Shown one piece after another: positions 23,261 to 32,969 of a DNA stretch of 64,000 nt (position 1 is its first letter; each line of letters begins with the position of its first letter). Below the pieces are notes generated by a model. It was not told the DNA's origin. It was given only the letters and a program-made list of their open reading frames with translations, and ran no database searches. The translations under genes and the position numbers were made by a program. Source of the stretch: Pseudoips prasinana (Eukaryota; Arthropoda; Insecta; Lepidoptera; Nolidae); the NCBI GenBank assembly GCA_951640165.1, contig OX621245.1, forward strand, positions 17,290,330 to 17,354,329. The letters run 5' to 3'.

Positions 23261-23845
23261 GATTAATTTCTAATACGCACATGAATTCTAAAAGTCAGTG
23301 ATCTCCCTCCACAGTCCAAATTGTCTCGACACTATATTATCTCGACTCGAGAATTTATGAGATAAAGAATATTATTTTTAATTAAATTATCGTATTAGGC
23401 AATTTGTGACGCGTGTTTACAAAATACAATACACAACCTTGGTGGGTAACAATAATGAACAATCATCTATAAATATCACATACTACGTGTATATATACGT
23501 GCAATAAGTTATTGCGAAATTAATTGTTCTATCATTAAACATTCATACAACGTGATGGCTTAACAAGGCTAGAAAAGTTCTCAAGACGAAGCTGATGCAG
23601 ACGATGCTAAAGAATGTGTTTCGTTGTCGATATTTCAGCTGCATAGAGATAGAAATAGTCGAGAAACGTGAGTATATTAATATTTAGGAAGAAGCGTAAT
23701 CATGTCAACACATGAAATGTAAGAATCAATATTTAAAATTTAAATCAAATGTAGGTGTTCTAAACCAAACTATAATGGTGCAGCTAATTTATGCATTATG
23801 CGGCTTAGGAGACTCGATTGGGCAACACTGGGCTCTAATGCTTTT
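23261..23845. other. No gene seen
   Basis: AT-rich spacer; the open stretch 23712-23936 runs into the repeat that starts at 23846 and is not a gene. Confidence 0.4.
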
Positions 23846-24452
23846 TAGGGTTCCGTTGCCATTTGGCCTGCCTTATAGATTCGTCATGTCTGTCTGTCCG
23901 TCCGTATGTCACAGCCATTTTTTTCCGAAACTATAAGAGCTGTACTGTTGAAACTTGGTAAGTAGATGTATTCTGTGAACCGCATTAAGATTTTTACACA
24001 AAAATAGTAAAATAATAATAATTTTGGGGGTTCCCCATACATAGAAATGAAACTCAAAAATGTTTTTTTCATCGTTCCCATACATGTGGGGTATCTATGG
24101 ATAGGTCTTCAAAAATGATATTGAGGTTCCTAATAATTAAATAATAATATAAATTCCTAAAAAGGTTTGCGCGAGAGATACTTCCAAAGTGGAAAAATGA
24201 GTGTGGGGGGGACACTCATTTTTCCACTTTGGGGGTTCTAAAATAAGAGAATGGTAAAACTAAAAAAATATACGATGTACATTACCATGTAAACTAACAA
24301 CGAAAATTGGTTTGAACGAAATCTAGTAAGTAGTTTGATTTTAATGCGTCATAAATCGTAAACCGCAATTTACCTTTCATTTAATCAACTTAAATACTTG
24401 CTGCTGCGGAACTCTTCATGGGCCGAGTCTGACTCGCACTTGGCCGGTTTTT
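23846..24452 (+). repeat. Lepidopteran 'GGTTCCGT...GGCCGGTTTTT' interspersed repeat, full length
   Basis: Starts 'tagggttccgttgcc', has the typical 'gtctgtctgtccgtccgt' run near the 5' end, and closes with 'gagtctgactcgcacttggc' and 'cggttttt'. This ~600 bp non-autonomous repeat is widespread in moths and butterflies. The copy carries a perfect hairpin at 24184-24232. No protein is encoded. Confidence 0.75.
24184..24232. repeat. Perfect 21 bp hairpin with G7 loop
   Basis: Arms 24184-24204 and 24212-24232 are exact reverse complements around seven Gs, with 'ggaaaaatgagtgt' and its mirror. It lies inside the repeat at 23846-24452, probably as a later local palindrome duplication. Confidence 0.9.
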
Positions 24453-24899
24453 ATTAAGTTATGCTTTCTTTCTGATCGTAGTTTCAATGAAATACTTGAA
24501 TGGTTTTCTTAAATAATTTCCCATGCTGTATGGAAACTGGTGCCGTCTTGGAACTGTTAACATGTTTTTGGGGTCGATACCATCCAACCTAGGCAAGAAA
24601 AAAAATTACCATTGTCCGATATTTGTCGCCAGACGGTATCGCTCGGTACAGCAAAAGGTCTAAACTTCAAAAGTTTCTGTAAAAGAAACTTCATGTAGCG
24701 TTTTATGGCGAAATGTCACGTCTATATATGTATTCATGCCAAATTTGACTGCTAAACGCTGTCAAAGTTCGCGCGTCCCCATTTATACCCTTTACAAGAT
24801 CAAAGATACAAGAACTTAGAATAATAAAGGATACTTATTCCTCGACCACGGTAACACCGGGAGGAACGTATTATAAAGACTTAAACAGTCTAATTTGAC
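24453..24899. other. No gene seen
   Basis: Contains one arm (24625-24652) of a ~27 bp inverted pair whose partner is at 25276-25305; see findings. No coding evidence. Confidence 0.4.
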
Positions 24900-25105
24900 T
24901 GCACGTGTGACGCAGCGTCTAAGACAGTCGCCTCATCGCTTCGGGTCGCGGGTTCGAGTCCCACGCCGGACAACTATTTGTGTGACCCATAAATAGTTGT
25001 TCTGAGGCTGGATCTAATTTGTGTCCGTCTATTATATGTTTTTAAAGTACCCCGCGACACAGGGTTTAAATGCCCTAGTGCGGGCGTTGTCTATTAGAAA
25101 AAATA
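24900..25105 (+). repeat. SINE family B, complete
   Basis: Head 'tgcacgtgtgacgcagcg', then 'agtcgcctc' and box B 'gggttcgagtccc'. A small hairpin follows: 'aactatttgtg' with 'aaatagttgtt'. The 3' body carries 'gtaccccgcgacac' and 'ccctagtgcggg'. It is the best reference copy of family B. Confidence 0.8.
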
Positions 25106-25536
25106 AATAATTATAGGTATGTTCCGTTGTTATGTTTTCTACATATTTTATAGTAGCTCATACATAAGTTACTTACTGACTGATTTCAATAACTAAGCTG
25201 TTATAAGATGCCAGATTTGCCGCAAATCGAGTATGGCAAATATTCTGCCATATTGGATATCTATATCAGTACTCTACCGACCGATACCGTCTGGCGACTT
25301 ATTTAATAATTGTCCCACATTCCCACATACATTATGTGACGAACTACACTCTTGTGGGACTATTCCACAAGAATTCCCTATCGAATACCAATATTCGAAG
25401 TCTGTTCTCAAACAACGGAAAAATACAAAACATCTACAGAAGTATTGTTAACCTTCCATTTTTGAAATGTGTTACAGACTAAAATTCACGTTAAAAAGCT
25501 AAAAGCAGGTCAAAATACCACATTACATTCCACTAT
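25106..25536. other. No gene seen
   Basis: The short open stretch at 25233-25451 has no recognisable domain and overlaps an inverted-repeat arm. Confidence 0.4.
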
Positions 25537-25633
25537 ACAACAGTTACAGTCGATATTTGTAGTCGGAGGCCGCGGACAAAAAAATACTAATACGACCACC
25601 GACTACAAATGTCTACTATAACTGTGATATCGA
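25537..25633. mobile_element. Small foldback (MITE-like) element
   Basis: 'cagttacagtcgatatttgt' followed by 'agtcggagg' on the left mirrors 'ccaccgactacaaatgtc' and 'tactataactg' on the right, about 27 of 30 positions pairing, around a ~35 bp centre. No transposase. Target duplication not resolved. Confidence 0.6.
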
Positions 25634-25764
25634 AGAAGGTTTACTATAACTTTGTATTTTCACTTGTCATTTGCTCTTTTGTGGTCAGATTTTCATTCTA
25701 ACTATATCGTTTTTATACTTTTTGTCATACTTCTCAAAATCCTTTTCTCTTTATCTCTCTATAT
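25634..25764. other. Short spacer, nothing recognised
   Basis: T-rich spacer before the minus-strand SINE. Confidence 0.4.
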
Positions 25765-26128
25765 CTTCTCCAGGTTGAATTGAAACGGCGGCCAGTCTCA
25801 ATGACGACTAGCTAACTCCACGGGACATATTATAGTGCACAAGTGTGTGCGAAACAGAGGCACTTTCTATTCCATCACTCTCATGATCCGATTGGATGAC
25901 TAGCGATATGACTGGAAAGAGGTCAGGTACAGGAACAACGGCTTTACTTGCTCTCCGAAGCATGGCGCCCCCAAACTCCCAGGGCTCCTACTGAGAAATT
26001 TTCTCGAAAAGTCCCAAAATCCCTTTTAGGACCGACCCGCGATTAGAACGCGATTCGATTCAGGAGGGGTTCATTATCTGCTGTTGAACACGGTAATGCT
26101 ATACCAACGAGGCAGTCCACACAATATG
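25765..26128 (-). repeat. SINE family C, minus strand, near full length
   Basis: On the minus strand it starts with a tRNA-like head ('ctgcctcgttggtatagc', 'tgttcaacagcagataatg') and continues through 'gcgggtcggtcc', 'ggagagcaagtaaagccgtt', 'tgacctctttccagtc' and 'gatcatgagagtgatggaat'. Plus-strand copy 30303-30640 shares these in order, as do decayed minus-strand copies at 45185-45410 and 50072-50308. Confidence 0.75.
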
Positions 26129-26136
26129 GGTTTATT

Positions 26137-26360
26137 GACTGATCTGTTGGTCTAATGGTTAATAAGCCTGACTGCTAAGCCAGAGGTGGTGAGTTCAATC
26201 CCCTAGTAATCTCACAAAGATTGGTTTCTTTGTGAGATTACTGATAAATTGCAACCATATACAGAACAAATAATCGTGCTGATCTCACATAGTACAGGCT
26301 CTGCCTAGTTTGGGATCAGATGGTAGTGTTTTAGTTGTCCCAAGATATGTGTTACTATTA
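26137..26360 (+). repeat. SINE family A, plus strand
   Basis: Head 'ctgttggtctaatggttaa' with box B-like 'gagttcaatcccc', a strong hairpin (26204-26242: 'agtaatctcacaaag' with its inverse), and the family A body ('catagtacaggctctgcc', 'gggatcagatggtag', 'ttgtccc'). Confidence 0.75.
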
Positions 26361-28680
26361 TTTAATTTTGAACCTTCTATTACAAAATGTATACTTAACT
26401 TAACTATACATTAAAATAAATAATTATTGCAGGCAGATATTGATCATACGTCCTACCTAATATCTGAATTTCAGGAGTAATAGAGTATGAAATATATGGT
26501 AGTACCTATTTCAATTGTAAAATGAGGCCAATATTTCCAAAATTGGTATTCAGAAGTACAATATGGTTTTATGATTCAGAATTGCAACATTTATGCAACA
26601 ATATTTCATCAATAGCGTGAAATCTAGGGGCTTGTATATTCCAACAGAGAACATAAATTGCCATTATGTCGTTCTTCATGTCTTTAATATATTTGAATTA
26701 CTGTTAAAATAAATCGATTTTAATTATCTGCCAAAGTAAACTAACTACCTATTTGGTCAGTCTTCTGGGTATATTGTCTCGGTATGATTTTACCCTTACG
26801 ACGCGGCGACGATGGCGTTCTCCATAATGCTAACTATGTGCAATCGTGTACCTCGTACGTCACGTGGTATTTGCTGTTTAGTAAATATATGTTTAAATTA
26901 GTTTTATACACGCTACCTGATGCTTCTGGACGAATGTTGGCATTTCGCCCAATCACAACACAGAGCAAAGTGGGGGCTGATAAAGAGGTACACTCTTACG
27001 AGTAATATCATACTAATTCGTCTAGAAAGAGATCTGGTACACGATCACTGGCTACAAGTTTCTCGAGGTATCATTGGTTCCTAACGTTATATTTTTCCCG
27101 ACTCTAAGACACGTTTTGCCGGATTCTAAGCTGGAACACAACGCGACTATTGAGGCAGACAACAATAGAGGCTATTTCACTAAAAGGTATTTTAATACGC
27201 GACTTGTAAATTGCTGGTTATATTACCGTATTATAAAGGTTCTAATCTTTTTTATTTCATATTTTATTATTTAATTTCTTATTTCTTTTTGTGCTTATAA
27301 TATTAATTATATTACTTTTCTCGGTAAAGAAAATTTCCAGGGAACTTTCTACATTTACACCAATGTGAAAGCTGTTAGAGTGTTATTTTATAGCGAGTAA
27401 TGAGCATCTTACAATTATTAAACTCAACATTTTATAGCCATATAGTAATATTAGTATATAGTAATATAAAAAAATAATGTAAGATGGCAGTTAATATTCC
27501 CAATATACATGTATATAATCAAATAAGTGGCAAAGTGTACTACACCGCCCATAGGCTGCTATCCCGCACAATACTTGTCAATCCAACGATCTGCAAGCAT
27601 TGTTCAGCCCACATTGAATCTTACGACAATAAGTGGTTTTCGTTCTATTGAGCAACACAACAAGAATATCATTCGCAAAATTATATTGAGTAATAATGAA
27701 CACCCTATTTGCAATTAATATGACATGTAAATTTAAAAGGTAAGTAATAAATTACAAAGTTCAGTAGTTCATTGACTGGCACTGCGTTTTGTCCGAAGGT
27801 TCGTCTTAAAACATACGTGTATTATTTAAATATGTACCAAAGAGGTACATATTTACTAATCCTCATAACCCTGATAAGAGACGGATTGCGGCATCATATA
27901 TTCCTACAGCCTCAGTAACTTTTTACTTCGATTAGTCATTAAGTTGCATAAAAGAAATCGCATCGCTTTGGAATTTTGCACCTTAGGCTGATAATAAACA
28001 TGGCTATATACCAATAAGATTGAATATCGAAAATGCAATGTATAATACTTAACATTTTCTACTTTAAGATACAGTGATAGCGCCAACAATAGTATCACAT
28101 CTCAACTCACATGAAGTGCGAGATGACCCCGTGTAAATCTTTGTTCAAGCTTCAATATTGTCCTATGCAAATATCGACCTGAGGCATTTTGAAGAAAAGT
28201 ACAGACAAAAAGTAACTTTCGCCTTGTCAGGTTCTAGTAATGTAACTGTGGCAGTAGGCAAGCACTTTCCAGTGTCTGTGGGTGTCACTGGCCGCCCATT
28301 GTGTTTAGCGAAAGCCGAATAAAGAGAAAAGATCATTACGCATGGATGTTATCAACATCCTTATTGGAGAATTTGATTGATGGGCTTTGAAATTAGAAGG
28401 GCATATGGTGTAGAAATTTCTCTGGGATGCCTTTTAGAAGGACTTATTACGAGCACAAATATTCTGGTTTTACCCAAGCCCAAATTGTATACTCATATAA
28501 AGAGGCTAGCTAGAGTATTGGCTAAAAATTTGCACAATTTGGATGATGTCGGCGCCTTAAACGCAGTCGCGGTCTACCTTAGACTATATCTTTGCTTATT
28601 ATTGGAATGCCCCATGCCCCAATGTTAAAATGCAATACTATCGGTATTTAACAAGTTTCTTAAAAGCATTTAACAGACTT
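26361..28680. other. No confident gene
   Basis: AT-rich sequence. Open stretches at 26784-27005, 27074-27274, 27527-27718, 27904-28098 (minus) and 28377-28628 lack recognisable domains. 28377-28628 is the most protein-like but runs up to a retroelement tail and may be unrecognised LINE debris. A short hairpin lies at 27833-27859. Confidence 0.4.
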
Positions 28681-28775
28681 ACTGCCCCTTTGGTGTTGCT
28701 AGCGTCCATGGAGGTCATCACTTACCGTCAGGTGACCCACGTTTGCCTTGCAGTTATATAAATAAAAAAGGAAAG
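28681..28775 (+). repeat. Retroelement 3' tail ('cacttaccatcaggtgacc' type)
   Basis: 'tcatcacttaccgtcaggtg' then 'acccacgtttgccttgc' and an A-rich end 'aataaaaaagg' match the familiar 3' terminus of a lepidopteran LINE/SINE lineage. 5' portion not recognised. Confidence 0.6.
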
Positions 28776-29521
28776 AAAATATCTGGATGATATACTTATT
28801 GTTTATTGGTTATCTTATATATATTTTATCAGCTATGGTATGGCTAGTTAAGAATTTATTTGAAGTCTTTGAAAGGCCTAATGACAATATCATATCAGAA
28901 GAAAAAACCAAAACGTGTCTGTCATAAATTTGTATAGAGTGATTTCATTATTTTTGTTATTTTAAGCTTACACCTTTACCAAATATAAATAATATCAGTG
29001 CTCTCTTAGAATATTGGCCACAATGACCAGATCGATCCGATTTCGACGAATGTAATCCATTTGTCACTCCGCAGCACAGTGCATAAAGAAAGGAAACAGA
29101 GTGCAAAAAGAAGTGCACTCTGTTTCCTCAAAATAAGATTAATAGTACCGATAATGAACAAACCGACACGAACACAGAGGGGTAAGATGTAACGATCACC
29201 GGATATTGATTTTTGGCTGTAACTTTGAATTGTTCTTGCAAAAATGTCAAGAGTTGGTCAGTATACATATACAACTGACATAGGCTGGTATGTCAACTGA
29301 GCTAGACAGAACATTTCTGAAATTTTACCATATTTTGTGAGACCCTTACTCTCTAGATCGCATACAGACCGATGATACGAACTAACTTTAATAATATTTA
29401 TGCCTACTCAGTATCTATTTCCTGTAATTGCGATGTATTATACTATAATATGTACACGCATGGATAGTTTACCTGTATACAAGTAAGAATACTTGACCTA
29501 GACTTAATATTAAACTATACA
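28776..29521. other. No gene seen; contains a 15 bp hairpin
   Basis: Arms 29091-29105 and 29114-29128 ('aggaaacagagtgca' and its reverse complement) with an 8 nt loop. Otherwise unremarkable. Confidence 0.5.
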
Positions 29522-30092
29522 ACGTGTAACAGAAAGTGTGAACGTAACTTAAGGGGGTTATAGGGTATCAGGACGGCTACCTATGGACGAAACTTCAAAC
29601 AGAAATAATCATTTTTTATTAAACTAGTAATTTATTTTTCTATCGACCACCTAAATCAACAAGAAAGATTACCGACATTATGAACAACACTAAAAACTCA
29701 GCCGCAACAAGCCGTACCTACTACTTAGACTGTAAATAAAAAGTGTGGTTCTGTACAGTCACATAATTTATTACACGTGTTTATTTTAAGATTCAATCAA
29801 ATGTTTAACTGAATTTTTGCTCTAATTTTTAACGACATTTTAATCATTCATACTTTGATAACTAGGAAAAATCACTTAATTTAATTTAAATTGATATTCC
29901 GCAAGATGTTGGATCTAGGAGAAATAAATAATTTAATTGACTTGTGTAACTGCAGATATTTTTTTGTGTGTTAAATAGTAAGAATATTAAATTTTTCTTT
30001 CAGTATGTGAATTTAATCTAGCCGGAAACGAATAGGTACTTAATTTTTAATACAAACTATACAAACTAACCAGATAAACCCACGCGGTACGA

Positions 30093-30287
30093 CTACTGAT
30101 AAATTACGAAACAATATGAATAATGTACTAGGCTCATATGAACATTAGGGGACATTTCGAATTCCGTCCTGATTTTGTCGCAAGGAACTCTAATACGGCG
30201 GCGAATACAAAGGATTGATGTAGGTAAATAATAAATGGTTAAATATTTTTTAATATTCATCAAAGCGGGCCCCGCGCGCCGCGCCAT
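30093..30287 (-). other. Open stretch over a duplicated segment, not supported as a gene
   Basis: The minus-strand frame covers the first copy of the 30113/30724 duplication. The second copy has indels that break the frame, so coding selection is not supported. Confidence 0.4.
30113..30283 (+). repeat. Direct duplication, copy 1
   Basis: Starts 'aatatgaataatgtactagg' and runs through 'ggggacatttcgaattccg' and 'ggttaaatat' to a GC-rich end 'gggccccgcgcgcc'. Copy 2 at 30724-30893 matches at most positions with small indels. Confidence 0.8.
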
Positions 30288-30302
30288 TTGAATGTGTTCG
30301 TG

Positions 30303-30640
30303 TATAACTCATTCGTCTAGCGGTAGCGTGTTCAACTGCAGATAATAAATTCCTGGGATCAAATCCCGGGTCGGGCCAAAAAGTGATTATGGGAATAATG
30401 AAGTCCTGGGTTCAATTCCCGGGTCGGGCCAAAAAGTGATTATGGGATTTTTCCGTAAAAAGAAATTTCTCAGTATCAGCCCGAAGTCTGGGAGTTGACG
30501 ATATTACACCCCCATGCCTCGGAGAGCACGTAAAGCCGTCGTTCCTGTGCCTGACCTCTTTCCGGTCGTATCTCTAGTCGTCCCATCGGATCATGAGAGT
30601 GATGGAATAGAAAGTGCAGGGGCACTTTCAATTCCACCTT
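30303..30640 (+). repeat. SINE family C, plus strand, with duplicated box B region
   Basis: Head 'attcgtctagcggtagcgtg' (box A-like), then 'cccgggtcgggccaaaaagt' twice, about 54 bp apart, so the box B region is tandemly duplicated. The body holds 'gagagcacgtaaagccgtcg', 'tgacctctttccggtcg' and 'gatcatgagagtgatggaat'. Confidence 0.75.
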
Positions 30641-30723
30641 TAAAATTACATATCAATACACTCCAAATTTTAAAGGTTCCCTAAAGACATATTAATCATT
30701 CATACAATACATACAAATAAAAA

Positions 30724-30893
30724 AATATGAATAATGTACTAGGCTCATATGAACAGTAGGGGACATTTCAAATTCCGTCCTGATTATATCCAAAGTTACA
30801 CTAATATGGCGGCAAAATCAAAGAGTTGATGTAGGTAAATAATAAACGGTTAAATATCTTTTAATATTCATGTAAGCGAGCCGCGCGCGTCGT
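30724..30893 (+). repeat. Direct duplication, copy 2
   Basis: Partner of 30113-30283 in the same orientation. The two flank family C SINE 30303-30640, giving a repeat-SINE-repeat arrangement. Confidence 0.8.
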
Positions 30894-31833
30894 CGATACC
30901 TAGGCGGCTCTTTTGAGTGGACTCAAAGACGCCGCCAAAGGGGCCGCGTTCGAAGAAAGCCGCCAAATTCATCAAATATTGTGCAATTTCATTTATTTAA
31001 TAAAAATATTAAAATCATCAGTTGTTCGTAAACTGCTGTCTATTTAGGTCGTGTTTAGTTACTCAATCGTCTAAAATGTCGTTTAGTAATGAGTAAAGTG
31101 TTCCGCGAAGTCCTTAACTATGTCGTTTAGTGATCGTAATAATTTGGAAAATTTCGTGCATTCATCTATGAAAGAATAGCCTCAGACGTGCACTTTGTGA
31201 TGATGAATGGATGATGGATTCATAGGTCACAGAATTTAAGGCTGTTTAATTACGAGGAACCTATGTCGTGAAGGGTACAGTGTCGCGATGGAGGCCACGC
31301 CTCCTTATAACTAAGAAACATGAAAGCTTTACGATTCTATGAATATGTTGTACATGAGAGAGACTCGTGTTAGTTGGCAAGTCTTAGAGTTAAGCTTTCG
31401 GTGTCGGCGCAGATTTTAGTGAACGTGAAATAATGAAATTCTTCCATCAGTACTGAAAACAACTTCAACTAGAAGTTAAACTATAAAAAGGATCTCGTAA
31501 TGTGTTTGTGTATCACGTACTTATACGATGTAAAGTATCCAATAGCTATTCAGCAGTGCTATAAATAAAAACATAACTCTAAAATAAAACAAAATATGTG
31601 TAGTGAGTGCAATCGGAATCAAACTACCAGGCGTGCATAGAAACACAGAGGTATGTCAAACAATTTCTAGCGTAAATCAGAATCAGCTGTGCTGTGTTAG
31701 TACGGATGTTCGTTATATCGATAAAAATACTTGTCGATATATTGAACGGTATATTATTTTACGATCAAGATTAAAATGATGGTATTTCGGTATGAGATTT
31801 TGTGTATAGGTAGGCTTAAGGAGACCGTACATG
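30894..31833. other. No gene seen
   Basis: Includes a GC-richer segment at 30890-30960 and two similar phrases 'aatgtcgtttagtaatgag' and 'tatgtcgtttagtgatcg' near 31075 and 31121, a small imperfect direct repeat. Confidence 0.35.
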
Positions 31834-31868
31834 CCCCTTAAGTTACGTTCACTCTTTCTGTTACACGT

Positions 31869-32856
31869 GTATAAGATCCCATATTTACCGGTAAGTAACA
31901 TGAGTCAAAATATTCATTTACTCTTTGACTTTAACAAATAATACAGTGTTACGAACATGGGGCTTTCCCTTGCCATTGAGGACATTGTTTAAGATACAGT
32001 TAGTTACGTCAGCGTTCAGATGAAATTCTCGACGCTTTTTTGCAAATAGTAAAACTCGTTTTTATGCGACCTACAAAACAGTTGGAAACCCATGTTTAGA
32101 TAGCGTTGAAACGCCAAATGATCTGTTATTTTTTTCTCTCAAGTTTCTCAAAGTAAATGGCGAAAATATTTCGAAATCGTGATTGCCATAGCCGATGCCA
32201 TTGTGGTCCAGTGGTAATGATTTACTGCCGTATAAATTAGTGACGTGCTATTGCTATTGCATCAATGTGACTAGAAAGTCGTGTGGATAACTTTTTATCT
32301 AGGTATCATAGTGATAGTTTGCTGACGCTAAAACCAGACCTGCGTTATCACCCGTCTTTCCTTAGATGTTTATTGACATGTTGCCTAGCTCTCTCCTTTT
32401 AATGGCTTTCCAAGAAAGACAGGTGCTATAGGATCTCTCTTTTATTGATAATCTATAATAAATTTTAACACTTCACACACACGCCTGGTTTTCAGTGTAA
32501 GCCTATCATAAGTAATATTATTTATACAAGTTTGTTTGTTACGCTTTTACGCCTTAACTAGTCAAGCAATCATCACAATATTTTCACCCACATTGTCACG
32601 GGTACAGAAAAGGACATAGGGTATATAGGTACGTATAAACCAATAACAAGTACTGTTCATGAAGGTTACAAGCTAGCAATGAAATGACTCTGTCAAAATA
32701 TATATTAATAACCGAATGTGATACGCCGGATACGCGTCGCCTTGGCACTTGATTTAATTATACTCAATAGTTTCTGGGGATCACGCCAAAGAATATAATT
32801 TATTCTCTATATCTAATCTGTCCGTATTCTTTATTAAAAAAGCGTTTGTAAGTATA
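31869..32856. other. No gene seen; SINE-head remnant near 32195
   Basis: 'gtggtccagtggtaatgatt' at about 32202-32221 resembles a box A-containing SINE head, but no box B follows, so it is at most a fragment. Confidence 0.35.
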
Positions 32857-32969
32857 TCATCATCATCATCATCATATCAGCCGAAAGACGTCCACTGCTG
32901 GACAAAGGCCTCCCCCAAGGATCTCCACAATTGCCGGTCCTGCGCTGCCCGCATCCTGCGGCTTCCCTT
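32857..32969 (+). repeat. 'ctgctggacaaagg' repeat with (TCA)n leader
   Basis: (CAT)n followed by 'atcagccgaaagacgtcc', 'actgctggacaaaggcctcc' and 'aattgccggtcctgcgctgc'. Same family as 1-105 and 61325-61475. The minus-strand open stretch 32834-33043 is an artefact of it. Confidence 0.75.

Larger units (their letters stand above)
29522..31868. mobile_element. Candidate 2.35 kb element bounded by a 35 bp inverted repeat
   Basis: The 35 bp at 29522-29556 ('acgtgtaacagaaag...') is repeated in inverse at 31834-31868 with a single mismatch. Nothing of that length is expected by chance at this spacing. No transposase was seen between the arms. The interior holds a SINE (30303-30640) and a duplicated ~175 bp segment. 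It may be a non-autonomous transposon, or two separate copies of one short repeat in opposite orientation; no clear target duplication flanks the arms. Confidence 0.4.

Noticed and set aside
28377..28628. 83-codon open frame as a host gene
   Set aside because: No motif, no splice context that I trust, and it lies directly upstream of a retroelement tail; left as unassigned.
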